Shown one piece after another: positions 1-49,554 of a stretch of 64,000 nt of DNA. The position numbers and the translations under genes are program-made. Source of the stretch: Glandiceps talaboti (taxonomy: Eukaryota > Hemichordata > Enteropneusta > Spengelidae); the NCBI RefSeq assembly GCF_964340395.1, contig NC_135570.1:4420322-4484321 (forward strand). Direction: 5' to 3'. The stretch's first letter is position 1; every line of letters starts with the position of its first letter. Below the pieces are notes generated by a model that did no database searches, was not told the DNA's origin, and saw nothing but the letters and a program-made list of their open reading frames with translations.

Positions 1-1063
1 CAGTTTCTTGCAACATTTTGTCTATAAATGAAATGAACTAACTGAACATACAGAAATCAAAACATTGGTACCCGCATGCCTTCATCTAGTTAAAGTATGT
101 TTAACTGGTTTGTTTTTTATTTAGACAAAATGTAGCAAGAAATTATGATTTTCCTATCTTTAAAGCGTAGAATGTACAGTTTCTTACTGGTTGCTGTGTG
201 GTTGTATGAAACAAAGCCAGTGAATACTAATATGAAATGAGCTGTATTAGTAATTACCTGCTGAACAAAAGAGATAAAACAGAGTAAAGATAAGTAGAAG
301 ATAAAAAGACAGAAAAATTTACAAGTTAGTGTCACACAACCATTAAAGATGTCCACACAAAAAAATGGCAGGAAAAGTTAAAAGCTAGTGTAAGTTTGTT
401 TCTGTTTGCTAATATTGTACCCACTAATGTCACATTTCATTTGTTTGCTGATTTTGTGCTCACTCACATTTATTTCTGTTTGCTTTCTTTTGTGCCCACA
501 AAACTGGTTGACTGGACACTTACAGATAGAAAGATGAAATTGAACATTGTTAAAGTGGCCATATGGATGAGGATTAGGTATTTATTATTAATTAATAAAA
601 CAATTTTACCATCACGTCCTACTTGAAAAATCAATGTGAAACAACATTGTCATTTGTCGAAGTCTGTGTTTGTCACTTAATACATTGCAAAAATCCAAAA
701 AATGTGTAGAAATGTTTGTCATTGTACGTACAATAACAAAGATTTTACACATTTATCAGCCTTTTACAATGTATTGAGTTACAAACAAGGACTTGGCATA
801 TGTTGTTTCACACTGATTTTTCAAGTAGGAAGCCATGATAAAACAATCCAAAATAAACACCCAATCCTCATCCATACGGCCACTTTAAAGAGGACAGAAT
901 TTAAGATTGTTAAAACCATCCACCATGATCTTTGACCTGTCAAACTATCAACTTCAGAGTTTTACTATGTATCAAATAGAAGTCCATAACACTGTTTCAA
1001 TTTTCATCTGAAACTTTTGACATAAAATGGAATTTATTGTCAATAAAACGAAATAAAACTTAC
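1..1063. repeat. EFA6 intron DNA with a long foldback element (550-888)
   Basis: No further EFA6 exon is visible here. Bases 550-888 form a near-perfect inverted repeat. The left end TTAAAGTGGCCATATGGATG matches the reverse complement of the right end, and the similarity continues inward for about 130-140 nt per arm. A half-copy lies at 27001-27186 and an end fragment at 43642-43695. Bases 98-260 are similar to 40110-40262, another dispersed repeat. Confidence 0.8.
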
Positions 1064-37423
<36,360 letters not shown>

Positions 37424-39456
37424 TTTGGATGTTTTTTAGTGACCCCCCAGGCAAGCTAATTTTCTAAGGCGCTAAATTTGTGTTGAATTTCATAATTGAA
37501 TATGTAGTCATGGTACCATGGGACCTAAAATTTCAATTGTACTGAAACAATACTCATTATTCCATTCATAAAAAAAATTCAATTACTGACAAAATATAAT
37601 CACCTGAGTCGTCACTCAGGTACGGGTCAAAGGTTACAACATGCATTATTATTGTTTTGCATGCTAAATATCACAAAGGTGAGTGTCGTCGAGTTTCTGT
37701 TGTCTTTGATCGTAAAATTGTAAGCGTTTGTTCCGCGCTAAGAGTGCGATCTCTTCGTTGTATGACAGTATTGCATATCCAATTGATGTCTTTCAGTGAA
37801 CGTTTTTGTTCTGGCTTTCCTAGTAAAGTATTCCATTGATAGACGTATGGCTCACAATATTTGTTTATTCTCACGATCTCAGCCATTGTTTAACATCTGA
37901 GACTCAGTGAGCAACTCTTTTGAGACAGGATGCAATATTTTTCATCTCGCAACTGAAACAGAAATTGAATGAAAACAATCACATTTCAAGCAATTAAAAT
38001 CAATAACAGATGTTCATATTTCTGTAATTCAAGGTAAAATTTACTTATTTCTAAATTCTAGAAACAAAATTCTAGTAAAATGACCAAATACTAAGTATTA
38101 CTGTCAGCAATGTATACAGATTGGTCAAGGATCACTGTATGTTAAGAATGCTTTTACAACAAAAGAAACTATGTAAATTTTCTTGCATATTTATAGTCTA
38201 CCCTGTACTTTGTACAACAGATAGCCTTGAGGACAACAAATCTATTGGATTCATGAGATTAAACCATTACCAGTGGAGGGTCTATGATTAAACCAACAAA
38301 ACTATACTACTGTATTTGCTATTGACATATTTGTAAGAGAATTGCAGAATGTTCATATTCAAGAAATATGTGATGAAGTGAAATTGTTTGCGTCATCAAA
38401 TAAATATTCTTTGCAAAAGAAACTGATCACTATGAAATTTTTGCACAGTATACAACATTGAACTTAACCCATAGAGTTTCACAAAATAAGTAATCAAATT
38501 TGATCACAATAATGTATAATATAATACTTGTTATAAAATTTGGTACAGGTAGTTTGTATTGGTTTCCACTTAACATTTACAATTGTACAGCACTTATCCC
38601 ACACATTTTCTGCTCAAAGAGTTTAACAATTACTTGTGGTACAAAGTATAATGGTACAACATCCCTTCATACATTCTCAACTCTCCAAGGAACATACAAT
38701 CCATTGCAGCCTCTATATTGGTACATAGGATTAAAGCATTCACATTGTAACTTCTATCCTACCAGGTCCCCCAGTTATATAACTTGGTTGACTGGGGCCC
38801 AGTCAGATTTCAAATTTTGCCCAAGGACTGAGTCATTCAGAAACAAATGGCAGAGACGTGCAACCTGCAGATTCCAAGCCAGCCACTCTAACCATAATAG
38901 ACCGTCATGACCCAACAATATAGTATAGGATTACATATAGACCATGATTAGATGATCTAAACACACTCAGGATTTTACGCCCAAATAGAATTTGAAGAAA
39001 ATAATGAATCATATCATATAATGAAGATCAAAGAATGAGACATAATGTGTCGTTTACCAAATGTAGAAGTAATCTGTTGTTAATTTACAACTTCGTACTA
39101 AATGCATGTGTTATTTGTGTGTCCCCAAGTAACAGTGATTGGCCTTGGTAACTATGATTTCCAATGAGTGAGGTCAGAGGTCAAGTACTCTGGCATTATA
39201 GCTCCTCCCAACCGTTTAAACATCACAAAGTCCTTCAAAGAAATAATAATAACTCTCTATCCAGTGAAAACAACTTTGGTAGAATTATGCAAGACATTTT
39301 TTTTCACATGCAAATATCAGTAAATTGCCTGTTTTGCTAATTTCGGTCTCATATTGTGATAATTTGGTTGAAATTGTGCAATAAAATGAAATTTGAGTTG
39401 TTCTATATTTTTCAGCTATAACAATGGTAGTGTAGTGTTGAAAGCATGTTGATAGC
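37424..39456. other. Intergenic region between divergent EFA6 and TPR/beta-helix genes
   Basis: About 2 kb between the two start codons; it should hold both promoters. Apart from the small minus-strand frame at 37671-37886, I see no clear element. A 136-codon plus frame at 38500-38910 has no recognisable domain. An acceptor-like TTTTTCAG at 39407-39414 may open the first coding exon of the TPR gene, implying an upstream non-coding exon. Confidence 0.45.
37671..37886 (-). CDS. Hypothetical 71-residue open frame upstream of EFA6
   Basis: ATG 37886-37884 to a stop at 37671. Composition is protein-like rather than repetitive (MAEIVRINKYCEPYVYQWNT near the start; KR- and TR-rich end). It lies 248 bp upstream of the EFA6 start on the same strand. 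There is no good splice donor at its end, so it would be a single-exon gene or an upstream frame. I do not recognise it. On the other strand, AAAG|GTGAGT at 37676-37685 looks like a donor, which may belong to a 5' exon of the plus-strand TPR gene instead. Low confidence. Confidence 0.3.
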   Translation of the reverse strand: MAEIVRINKYCEPYVYQWNTLLGKPEQKRSLKDINWICNTVIQRRDRTLSAEQTLTILRSKTTETRRHSPL

Positions 39457-42400
39457 ATGACCAGTCTGAGGTCACACAAGGTCACCCAGGAGTTGCCAGA
39501 GGTCAATTCTAAAGATGAGAATTGGCAAGACTACAAAGAGAAGGGAGACTATTTTCTAGAAATCTACCAGTGTGTGCAGGCAGTTGATTGTTACAATCAT
39601 GCTATAGATTTATTAACAAAAAAACGTGACAACGTCAATTTAGTTAATTTATACTGCAACAGAGCGATCTGTTACTGTCATCTCGCTGAAGGAAAAACTG
39701 GAACTCAAAAAACAAGTCTGTATAACTTGACATTGAAAGATGCTGAGGAAGTACTCGCCATCGATGGCAAATGTGAAAATGGATACATACAGAAAGCTAA
39801 CGCACTACTAGGCTTAAACCTTAAAAGTGATGGAATACTGGTGATAAAGGATTTATTGATTGTACTCAAAGACAAAGGTATTTATTTGATGATAAGCGCA
39901 ACTCCTCCACATAACTTGTTTGACCTTTAACCTCCTGTCACAGAATGTTTTGTCATCCTCACGACTCCATGCATGAACAGGTTCCAAGGGTTATATGAAA
40001 ACAAATATTAACATATTCAAATGAGACTGGTTTGAATAATTCATGTCTGCCTGTGTTTAGTAGTCTGGACACTATAGGAGCTAGACTAGTGTTTAGTTGT
40101 GTAACATTTAGAACGGTTATTTCATTCAGACTAAATGTCGCAACAAATTGCAATCTCGCTATCTTAAAGTGTAGCATGTACAGTTTCTTATTGGTTTCTG
40201 CATGGTTAGATCAAGCAGAGCCAGTGAACGGTAACCTGCAATGCGCTGTAAGCTAATTAGAAGAAAATTATTTCTAGTATAGTAGGTGTGGTGTATATTC
40301 TAAAGTGGCTATGCAGTTCCTGTCAGTGCAAAAAAAAATTTCACATTTTTGATGACGAATAAATTAATTATTATTTCAGTCAGCCAAAATTATAAAAAGT
40401 TTCAAAAAATTAAAGCTAGTATGTAAGTATTCAATCATAGTGAATGATCTGTATAGGTTTATGAATTTAGTTTGTTATATATTTATTTGTATCAATTTTT
40501 CATTTTTCATTTTTTCCCCTTTTATAGGTTTAAACCCACATTCCAACCATTCAGTATTATCATTACTTAGACAGTACAAGTATTATAACGACAGTAGAAT
40601 CTACAAGTCTAGTCCTTGGTATAAACATTGTAGATATAGTAAACGCTGTAATGTGGTTGATCTTGATGGTGCTGCAATTTTTGATAACCTGGAAACACCA
40701 CTTAGAACATTAAGGGTGAGTACTATTAGCTGCAACTTTCAAATATCTTAGCTTCCTCCCTTTCAACCCATCCCATCTCTGGTACATGCTTGACTCTCGC
40801 CCCAATCCCCATTCTATCTCTGGTTACACCACCTTGAACATTATGCGTAAGTATTAGAAATGACTGTCAAACATCTTAGCTTCCTCTCAACCCACCCATC
40901 CAATGTCATGTTACTGCGATGCCCACTCGAAATAGGATGGAACATCACAGTACACGTCAACAAATGATTAGCCCTATGTAGTCAATGAGGGTTTACAGTA
41001 CAGGGATATTTGAGTACAATTATGCAGTAGATATCGGTACATACAAAACAACCCTTTTTGTCTGTTCTAAACTTTTATGAAGCCCATAACCATACAAGTG
41101 ATTCAATAAATAAATATTTGATGTAGTCAATTGACCTATGAGTGCACAAAGTTGTTGACACATGATGCCATACCTTGTCAGCATGTATCCCTACATTTGT
41201 ATATATATACCCTAATCAGCTCACTGTGAGTCATTTGCCAGGTCTGGTCTCTGTAGTTGAGTTCAAAAGTCACAGTCATTCTCCTAGTTCTTGTAGGTCA
41301 TACTATGGAGGTAGACACTTGAATCGAGTCTCTATGTATTAAAATATTTTTAATTATGCAGTAAATATTGCTTTTGAACTACAAATATGGTTGCCATTTG
41401 GTTAAATTTGCATATTTCGTGAAGTAAAGTGATATGCATATGTCCCATACGATAACTCATCCTTGTGCTAAGTTTGAAAGAAATTGGATATTGCATGCAT
41501 GTCTGACAAATGATGTATTACATTCTGACAGATGCACACATGCATGCGGGCACGAATGAATGGACGGACATAGCCCATCATAATAGCCCCTCCTTTGGGG
41601 GCCAAAATATCTGGGGCCACCATACAAATTTGTGAAATAGAGGAACAGGCTTTCATATGGCAAAGTTTGGAGAGTTCTTTAAGAACTTTGATGTTTTAGG
41701 GAAATTTGTCATCGAGGTGCATTCTGTCTTTCAAACTTTATGCAAATATTTTACTTTCGTATTTGTTGCTCTATGGTAATGTAAAGATTTCTCTCCAAAT
41801 TTGTCTTTTTTTAAAATCATGGGTAAAAATATCCATTATAACTCGTAGTTTCTAATTTTACTCTAATTTTAGGAAGTGTCATTACTTTTAAGACCAGGAA
41901 AGTATTCATTGTTTAACTGTGGTCTAACAATTCAAGAATTCCAACATTTTGACATCATTGGTGATACCAGAGATGAGAAAGAAGAAGTTGTCATAGAAAC
42001 AGTAGGTAAGTTATTACTTTTAGCATGTCATTCTTGTACAGTTTAGTTTAACAACTTACAAATGTAGCCATGAGACTCATCGTTGGTTTTAGAATCTAAC
42101 GATAGTAACAACATCTAGAATAATTCTGTTATTCTACACACAAATAAGGATAGCTAGGCATCATGTTGAGTATAGGCCTACATGTATCAATAATGTTTTT
42201 GTTTTTTGTTACAGATAGTTTAAATGGTTGTGGTCATAATGTAGCGACAGTACAGGGTGGCTCACTTCACCTCATTAATGTGACTATCAATCAAATGTGT
42301 ACAGATTCTACAATACATGGAATCTTAGTCTGCAAAGGTAAGGCTATCTTTTCATTTATTGTTGACAGTGGAATTGTAGTCTGCAAAGGTATGGCTAATC

Positions 42401-44546
42401 TTTTCATTTATTGTTGAAAGTGGAATCTTAGTCTGCAAAGGTAAGGCTAATCTTTTCATTTATTGTTGACAGTGGAATTGTAGTCTGCAAAGGTAAGGCT
42501 AATCTTTTCATTTATTGTTGACAGTGGAATTGTAGTCTGCAAAGGTAAGGCTAATCTTTTCATTTATTGTTGACAGTGGAATTGTAGTCTGCAAAGGTAA
42601 GGCTAATCTTTTCATTTATTGTTGACAGTGGAATTGTAGTCTGCAAAGGTAAGGCTAATCTTTTCATTTATTGTTGACAGTGGAATTGTAGTCTGCAAAG
42701 GTAAGGCTATGTAACAAGTTTTATGATTCTCTTTTCCATGTTTCAAGTCGACAACTACAGGTGTTACTGGACTCTTTAAGTTCTATTATGCATTTTTTTA
42801 GAGAGAGAACACAGCACAAGTAACAGAGTTTGACTGCATTTTTATGGTTCTATCTATTAGGGCAGAATTATATTAATTCTTTGTTTCACATAACACAAAT
42901 TAAGGTCAGTCGGTTGATTAAAAATACAATTTTTTTTTTTTTAAAGTTAGTGTATGTGTTGCTGATAATGGTACTTTTAACAGTCTGGCTGACTAAGAAA
43001 TGACAATCAAAAGGAAACTATGAATCATTGATTTATTAAAGATCTCAAATTTCAACAACGAACAATAATTTTTCCCCAGACACGTACTTGTGAGGTCATC
43101 ATTTTACCATCCGTGGCATTGTGAATTTTTTTATAATATTGACATCAAGGGTGTTAATATTTTTTATTATTTGCTGGATAAGAAATAGGGTCGTCGAGGT
43201 CATGAGAAACCTAAAACTAAATAAGATTAACATTACAGGGGTGACGTAGATATTTAATATGTCAATTACATTCAATTATCTATTTATAGTTTCCATGCTA
43301 TGTAGTACATAATTATCTAAATCTTATTATAAGATGAAATGGGAAAGTCAGAGGTTAGTTTATACTCACACTGAGTCTTTCTGGTGTACATTTCAATATT
43401 AATTACCTGTAGTTTTCATTAGAATAAGATAGCAGTTTTATGAAATTGTCTAAAGAGTACATTTAAACAAATAATAAAAAATGAAAAAGATTGATAGGGC
43501 ACTTAATCTCTGCAAGCAGAGCTCAAGGCACAGAAGTAAATGGAAAGAAATTATCATATGGTAAGAGGAAAAGTGTGAACTAATGTCTCAGTGTTTGTCA
43601 TCAGTGTTGTTGTTAGTTGTATTTTGAAGTCCCTGTTGAATCATTAAAGTGGCCATATGGATGACAATGAGTATTTATTTTAGATTTTTAATTTTTAGGA
43701 CAACTCCACAATATATATACTCACATGCAGTGCTTTCTGCTGCACTTTCACTTGTTCCTAATAGTACAGCCACTGAGACAGTGCAAACACTTGTGCAAAT
43801 ACCCCAAATACACCACACTTGAACTCACATGTGATTGGGTTATTATAAATATTATACAGTGTTGAAATTGACATCAGGTTATTATACGACATTGAAAGTG
43901 ATGTTTAATTATTTTTATGAGATTGAAATATGATCTGAATCATAAATTATTAATGTCAAGACGTAATTATCGTATTATGTTGAAATTGGTGTGTGATTGC
44001 TCCATGATGTTGAAATTGACGTAAAATATATTTCTTGATGACATTTGCATGAAATTATTTCATGATGTCAAAATGGACAAATTATTCCATTCGAAAGTTG
44101 GTGCCAAATTTATATTTGGTTCTTGTTGTATTGTTAAAATTGATCGTGCATACTTTCTTAATGATGTGGAAATTGGCATAAATTACTCCATGATTTTTTA
44201 AACTAACATAGCATGATTCTATATAATTATGAAATGATGTTAGAATTATTAATTATTAATGCAAAGATGAACATCTGTAATATTGATATGATGTATGGTT
44301 GTATGCAGGAGGGAAATGCTTGCTAAAAAATGTGCAAGGCAAGGCCAAAGCGGGAAGATTTTGTACAGCTCATGATGAGGGCACAGAATTAGATATAAGG
44401 TGAGAATCATACTATAATTCTTGCAATTAAACAAAGTAAAAGAATGGAATATTAGGTTGCTAGGAAATATGTCAGCTTGCTGAAGCAGAGGTTTTTTACC
44501 AAAAAAATATAAAAACAAACAAAAATCACCCCACCCCCTCTTACAC

Positions 44547-44600
<54 letters not shown>

Positions 44601-47547
44601 CCACACACACAGAGAGAAACTCTTTATCATAAAAATGTAGAACCAACAAGTTGAAAACAATGATTTTCATTTGACAACAATGCAAAATATAGGTCCTGTA
44701 GACATGATGTAGCTCCCCCTGTACATGTATGTGTTGGCAAACATTTGATTAATTTACAAACATGGCCATAGGTGGCGCCACTCAGTGGAGCATATATACA
44801 AGTATAGGAAATGATGGAAACAAGTTTGTAATACTAAAATTGCTTAAATAATAAATATCAAAATATGGTTTGTGATGGTGTCAGTTCATTTTTTAGAAAT
44901 GTGAATTTCAAAACAAAGTCACCTTCACTACAACATGGAACTTTCATTGCAGTGTGATATATTTTTCAGGAACTGTAAAATCAAAGAATCCAAGTGTGGT
45001 GTCATGGTAACAAGTGCAGCCATGTTGAAAATATCTGATACAGTGCTAAGTGATATGGCTGCAGTGGGTAAGTTGTAACAATGTGATAATGTGATTATAC
45101 TAAATTGAACTTACGGAAGTTGACACTCACAAATTAGAGCAGAAAGACTCTGAATACCATACTTGAGTGCCATTTTTTATTGGCTCACAAATAGTTACTG
45201 TTGTATAGAGTTGATTTGATAGGTGCGAAATATGCATTAAAAAGAAAGTGTGTTAGAAATTAAATGTATTTCACCAGTGAACACTCCTGGAAAATGTCTA
45301 AATTGAAGTGAATTCTCCTGGAAAATTGGTGGAAAACTCCTGGAAAGATTTCTGGAGTGTTATGTGACTTTAAGTGTATGAACCCTGTGTAGTAATCTCG
45401 ATGAGTATTAATTTCCTTTTATATGTTACCAAATGTAGGTGTAGATGTTTCAAATGGAAGCCATGGACACTTGCAGAACTCAACCTTCAGTAAATGTGGT
45501 GAGGAGGCCCTCAAGTGTCATAGTGCTGCTAATGGAGTTGAAGTCATCCAATGTAAGTTTGTGAACAACAGCCTCCATTCCAGACTCGGTAGTCCAGCTG
45601 TACTTGTGTCAGCTGGAGAGAATAGTCTAATCAAAGACTGTGAGATTTTGAAAACCTGTGGTCCAGGTAAGGAAAACACAAGTTTCTAAATGTGTAGTAT
45701 TTGTAGTAAAAATATATTGATAGAGTGAAATTACTGACAATGAATAACTGCTAAAATCTCAAATTCATATTTTTATTTGAAGATTACTAATAACTTTATA
45801 TAAGGCCATGTGTGAATTAAGAAGTTATGGCAGATCTAATACAAAGGATACTATATGAAGGCAAGGTTCTCAAATACTTGCCCTGAGTTTGGGTATTGCA
45901 GCCACACGTTTACTTATTAGCAGTATTTATTGATGGTAGATAGCAGAACAGAACTGCACTACTACACAATGCTAAGAGTACGTAATACATCAAAGTATCA
46001 ATATCAACAAAAACAATAATAAACTGACTCATATTTCAAAATCTGAAAATGAACTTTGCAAACGTAACACTGTTGCAAATCAAACAACACTCACATTACA
46101 GTTCTTCACATCGCCATTAGTATAAAGACTAACTGAAATATGCTTTGTTTTCATCAGGTGTTTCTGTTTGCAACGGTTCCACATCCACAATTCATAAATG
46201 TACACTGAAAGGAAACTCAACCGCCATACAAGTGACACAGAGAAGTAACTGTACGATACGTCATTGTAGAATGTCTGAATTATCTATTGGTCTGGATGCT
46301 GTCCACAATATGAATGGCGAGATTTATATGAAAGATAATACAATACTAAGTGCTTCAAGGTGAGTTGTACACGTTGGCTATGATAACTAGTTTAACTAGT
46401 GGAGATATAGATGAGAAATTGGTATCTATTTTGGATTTTTAAACCCAGAGTAGCTGCAACTAGGACATTTTTTTCATCAAAATAACCAAATTTAGATTTA
46501 CCCATAAAACTGGTTAATTACTCATAAAAAAAGATGTTATCTGTTACTAGTATAGCTTTAAATAGAACACAGGAATTTGTTAGTGCCTTTGTTATTTGGT
46601 AATAGGGGTGACCCTATTGACCCCATTACGTCATAGACGTTGGAGAGACATCTATGATAACATACACCATTTGATTATGCAGTCTTAACTTTTGTCCCAT
46701 GAAGGCACAAGATCAATTTGAAGTTTCTCTGAAATCAGAAATGATTATATGTGATGTAAAATCATGAAATGACTCTCTAGAACCGTAGTTTATAAAAATG
46801 TCTCTATTTCCTGGAGTGGCACTCCTGTTTTATTTTTCTTTATCAATTCATTTTTCTTTTCACATTTCCTTTGATTGGCACAATGATCAGAGCTGCAGTC
46901 ACAATGACATCACAAGACACTGTACCAACAATGGAAGGCAGATTGCATAAAGTCAAAATATGTGACTCAACCAAAGACAGAAGTAAACATCACACCACTA
47001 AACTTGTATCACCGAGACTCAAAACTCAGTTAACCACAGTACAGGTATGGTAGTTGTAATATTATTCTACTTACTAATGCTAGAGGGCGCTGTTTGTATG
47101 AAATATCTCTGGAGAATCTTAGCCCCATTTCAGATGTAAATCTACATAATAATCTTTTGTTTATACTGGATAGTTCTTTCAGTATATAAACACTTGTCTC
47201 CCAAGAAGTCCAGTGAGGGCCATCCCTCATGTATTCAGTGTTAATGTAGGAGGAAACAACGTGTGGTTCAGTAGAGTCAAACTGAACAACACACTTTTCA
47301 CTTACAGCATGGTAAATTTAATCAAACCCTGAATGGGTTCAACCCTGACCACAAATAACCACTCAGCCATCAACAACCCAGATAACATGCAATTAAATAT
47401 TACATAGAAAACTGAGTCACAGGACAAGATTCATACAGCAAAGTTTTTTCAAAATAGAAAATTCTTTGAAAGTATTTTGATACTTTAATTTTCTTGTCAT
47501 TTTGTCTTTCAAAGAAATCTGGACTAACAAAAAAGTCAGTCAGATAA
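39457..47547 (+). CDS. TPR and right-handed beta-helix repeat protein (about 556 residues)
   Basis: Ten exons with matching phases: 39457-39877, 40528-40715, 41873-42005, 42215-42337, 44309-44399, 44970-45067, 45439-45666, 46158-46359, 46891-47044, 47515-47547. Residues about 25-140 hold two to three TPRs (WQDYKEKGDYFLEIYQCVQA; LYCNRAICYCHLAEG; GYIQKANALLGL). Residues about 200-495 hold N-, C- and S-rich repeats typical of parallel beta-helix proteins (VDVSNGSHGHLQNSTFSKCG; VSVCNGSTSTIHKCTLKGN). TPR suggests protein binding, beta-helix a scaffold or carbohydrate/protein surface; no catalytic residues can be claimed. An in-frame stop lies 18 nt upstream of the ATG. Exons 9-10 are less certain: a nearby acceptor would give CSHNDITRHCTNNGRQIA and an early stop. 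I know no symbol for it. Confidence 0.8.
41385..41600. repeat. Dispersed repeat fragment in TPR gene intron 2
   Basis: Similar to about 1325-1430 and related in style to 50185-50470 (CCATCCATCCAT, CCATATGTCTGTCCG, GGCGGCCATAATTGTCC). The right part carries AATGGACGGACATAGCCCAT and GGGGGCCAAAATATC. Unclassified. Confidence 0.5.
42317..42711 (+). repeat. 52-bp minisatellite built from an exon-intron boundary, eight copies
   Basis: TGCAAAG|GTAAGG recurs at 42331, 42382, 42434, 42486, 42538, 42590, 42642 and 42694: periods 51 then 52 throughout. The first is the real end of exon 4 of the TPR/beta-helix gene. Each unit contains an acceptor-like TTATTGTTGACAG, a 20-nt pseudo-exon (TGGAATTGTAGTCTGCAAAG) and a donor. 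Copies are near identical apart from copies 1-3. Confidence 0.93.
42712..44308. other. Intron of the TPR/beta-helix gene, little else
   Basis: AT-rich. Contains a foldback-family end fragment at 43642-43695 (TTAAAGTGGCCATATGGATG) and, at 43728-43850, a fragment of the repeat seen at 57900 (TTTCTGCTGCACTTTC ... CCACACTTGAACTCA). A series of loosely repeated TGATGTTGAAATTG words runs from 43860 to 44240. Confidence 0.55.
44546..44598. repeat. (CA)n dinucleotide repeat
   Basis: About 26 CA units in the intron after exon 5 of the TPR gene. Confidence 0.97.
47150..47385. repeat. Second copy of the 31978-32200 repeat
   Basis: Same blocks in the same order, but lacking the CCGGAGTACCCGGGG word. 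It lies in the last intron of the TPR/beta-helix gene. Confidence 0.6.
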
Positions 47548-49313
47548 GTATGTATTTTCACAGTGAGTGTGAATCATTCTGTGAGAGAAAGAAGACAAGA
47601 TTCAAGGTGGTCTATGAATATATAGACTGAAGAATATTCTAACTTGTAACATTGTTAATGTCACTGGTGAAAAACAAGTAGTTACATTGTGGATACAACC
47701 CTTTGAACAAACACTGATGCATTTGCTTGCTCTTAGTTAGCAGGATTGAGACAAGATTCATGCAAAGATAGACAATTTAATTAGTGTTGCTAACTTATCA
47801 AAGTATAAACACCACAGGAGCCCAGATCCCATGACTCTGTTTACTGATAGAACGCTACACATTATAGCATTGTAGCAATCGAGCCTGACTGTATAACTTC
47901 CACAGATAAACAAACTGATCAAAACGTCCTGTGAACCTACATCAGAGGCACCCACTATTGTTTTTGTATCAGTTTTATTATTGTCTTTACCTTATTTTGT
48001 CATTGTGTGAAGCCTTTTCTTAGCTCACTTCATTCAAGCCAATGCACTCAGGTGTTTTTTCGCGGGTTGTATCAGTAGATCTGTTATAGAAAATCAATAC
48101 TATCTCTCTACTAGAATATTTGAAATTGAGACAATCTAATCATTTAGACTTTATCATATTTTTTATATTCCTGCCAATAATTTACCATACTTTTTGTAAT
48201 TATGAAATCAGTATTAATAGTTATGAAATAACAACAGTATCAACCAATCAAGTCATTTACAAAGCACCAGTATCCAGTAAAGTTTAGAGGCAGTACAATT
48301 ACATGTTAATAGTTCTGCTTGTTCAGGTTCTTCCTAAAAGAACAAACTGTAGGCTTTTGAAATATTTCCAGTGGCAAAGTGTTCCAGAGGCGTGGTGCTG
48401 CACACAAAAAAGCACATTCGTCAAATGATATGAGTCGATAATTTGACTTGTGAGTAGACATTTGTGTGAGGAGCAAAGTGTATAGGGATTATATTTTATA
48501 GTTTTGCCAATAACTTGCAATATATATGGAGGGCATAAAAAACATAAATCTCACCTGAAAATATATAAACTCAGCATTAGTCATGTGTATATGAATAATC
48601 TATTTTTGTGAAACATTTGACATTATTTCCATTGTAAAATTTTTGTTTAGTTCATTGTTGTAATTATTTTTCACAAAACATATTTTAATTGTGTAAGTTA
48701 TGAATTAATCAAATCATATAAATAGGTAACCAGTATATCTAGTATTGCCTATTCTGTATAACTTTTTGTATTTTTTTGTTATCGTTGTCATGATCATTTT
48801 TCAAACAAGTTTTAAAGACTTTTTTGTCAGTAGATGTACAAATTGTATTATTTTTGTTTAAATCATGTCGTGTGGATATTTTTTTGTATGACTTTGAAAA
48901 TTATTAAACCATTAGCTGTAACTGGAACATTTTTTGAAACTGTTTTGTTAAATATCATGACATACTTGTAATATTGTACACCCTGAACAGTATTGAATCA
49001 CATGTGGGTAAATATATTTGTGTAGCTGTACACATAGTATGACAAAATAAATCCTATTTTTGGTTCACACCCTAAAATCAGTGCCCCAGTGTGAAAAAGA
49101 TTTCAACCAATTCCTGTACAACTTATGGATACAATCTACCTCTAAATAACAAAAACAATGACTAATTATTGGTATTTTAACAATTTTCAGGGAATATATT
49201 GTTGATTGTGAGATTGAAAAAATAATACTGCTTTCAGTGCAGTTACAGCTAGTGCAACTTTTTAATGTAATGTCAGTCTTTCATCATACAAGGAAACAAG
49301 GATGGTTCAAAGG

Positions 49314-49554
49314 GAACTTGCAATACACACTGAGCATGCTCAGACACAAAGGACTATGGGATTATCTGTGGTTATCGTAATACCTAATCTGGAGCTACCA
49401 ATAAAAAAAAATCCCACAATTGTCAGGGTGACTATGAATTGATCAATCGTGGTTGCAAACAGTGTAACAGTATTGTTTACGATTCCAATTCATTAGTATT
49501 TATTATCAAATTTCCCAAGATGCAACATTCAACATGGTGGGTTTGCAAGTTCCC
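49314..49554. mobile_element. GGGAACTTGCAA MITE, copy 2
   Basis: Same orientation as copy 1. Left flank is AA rather than TA, right flank TA. 241 bp. Confidence 0.86.

Noticed and set aside
38500-38910. 136-codon plus-strand frame
   Set aside because: No recognisable domain, no supporting splice structure, and outside the phase-consistent TPR gene; probably chance.
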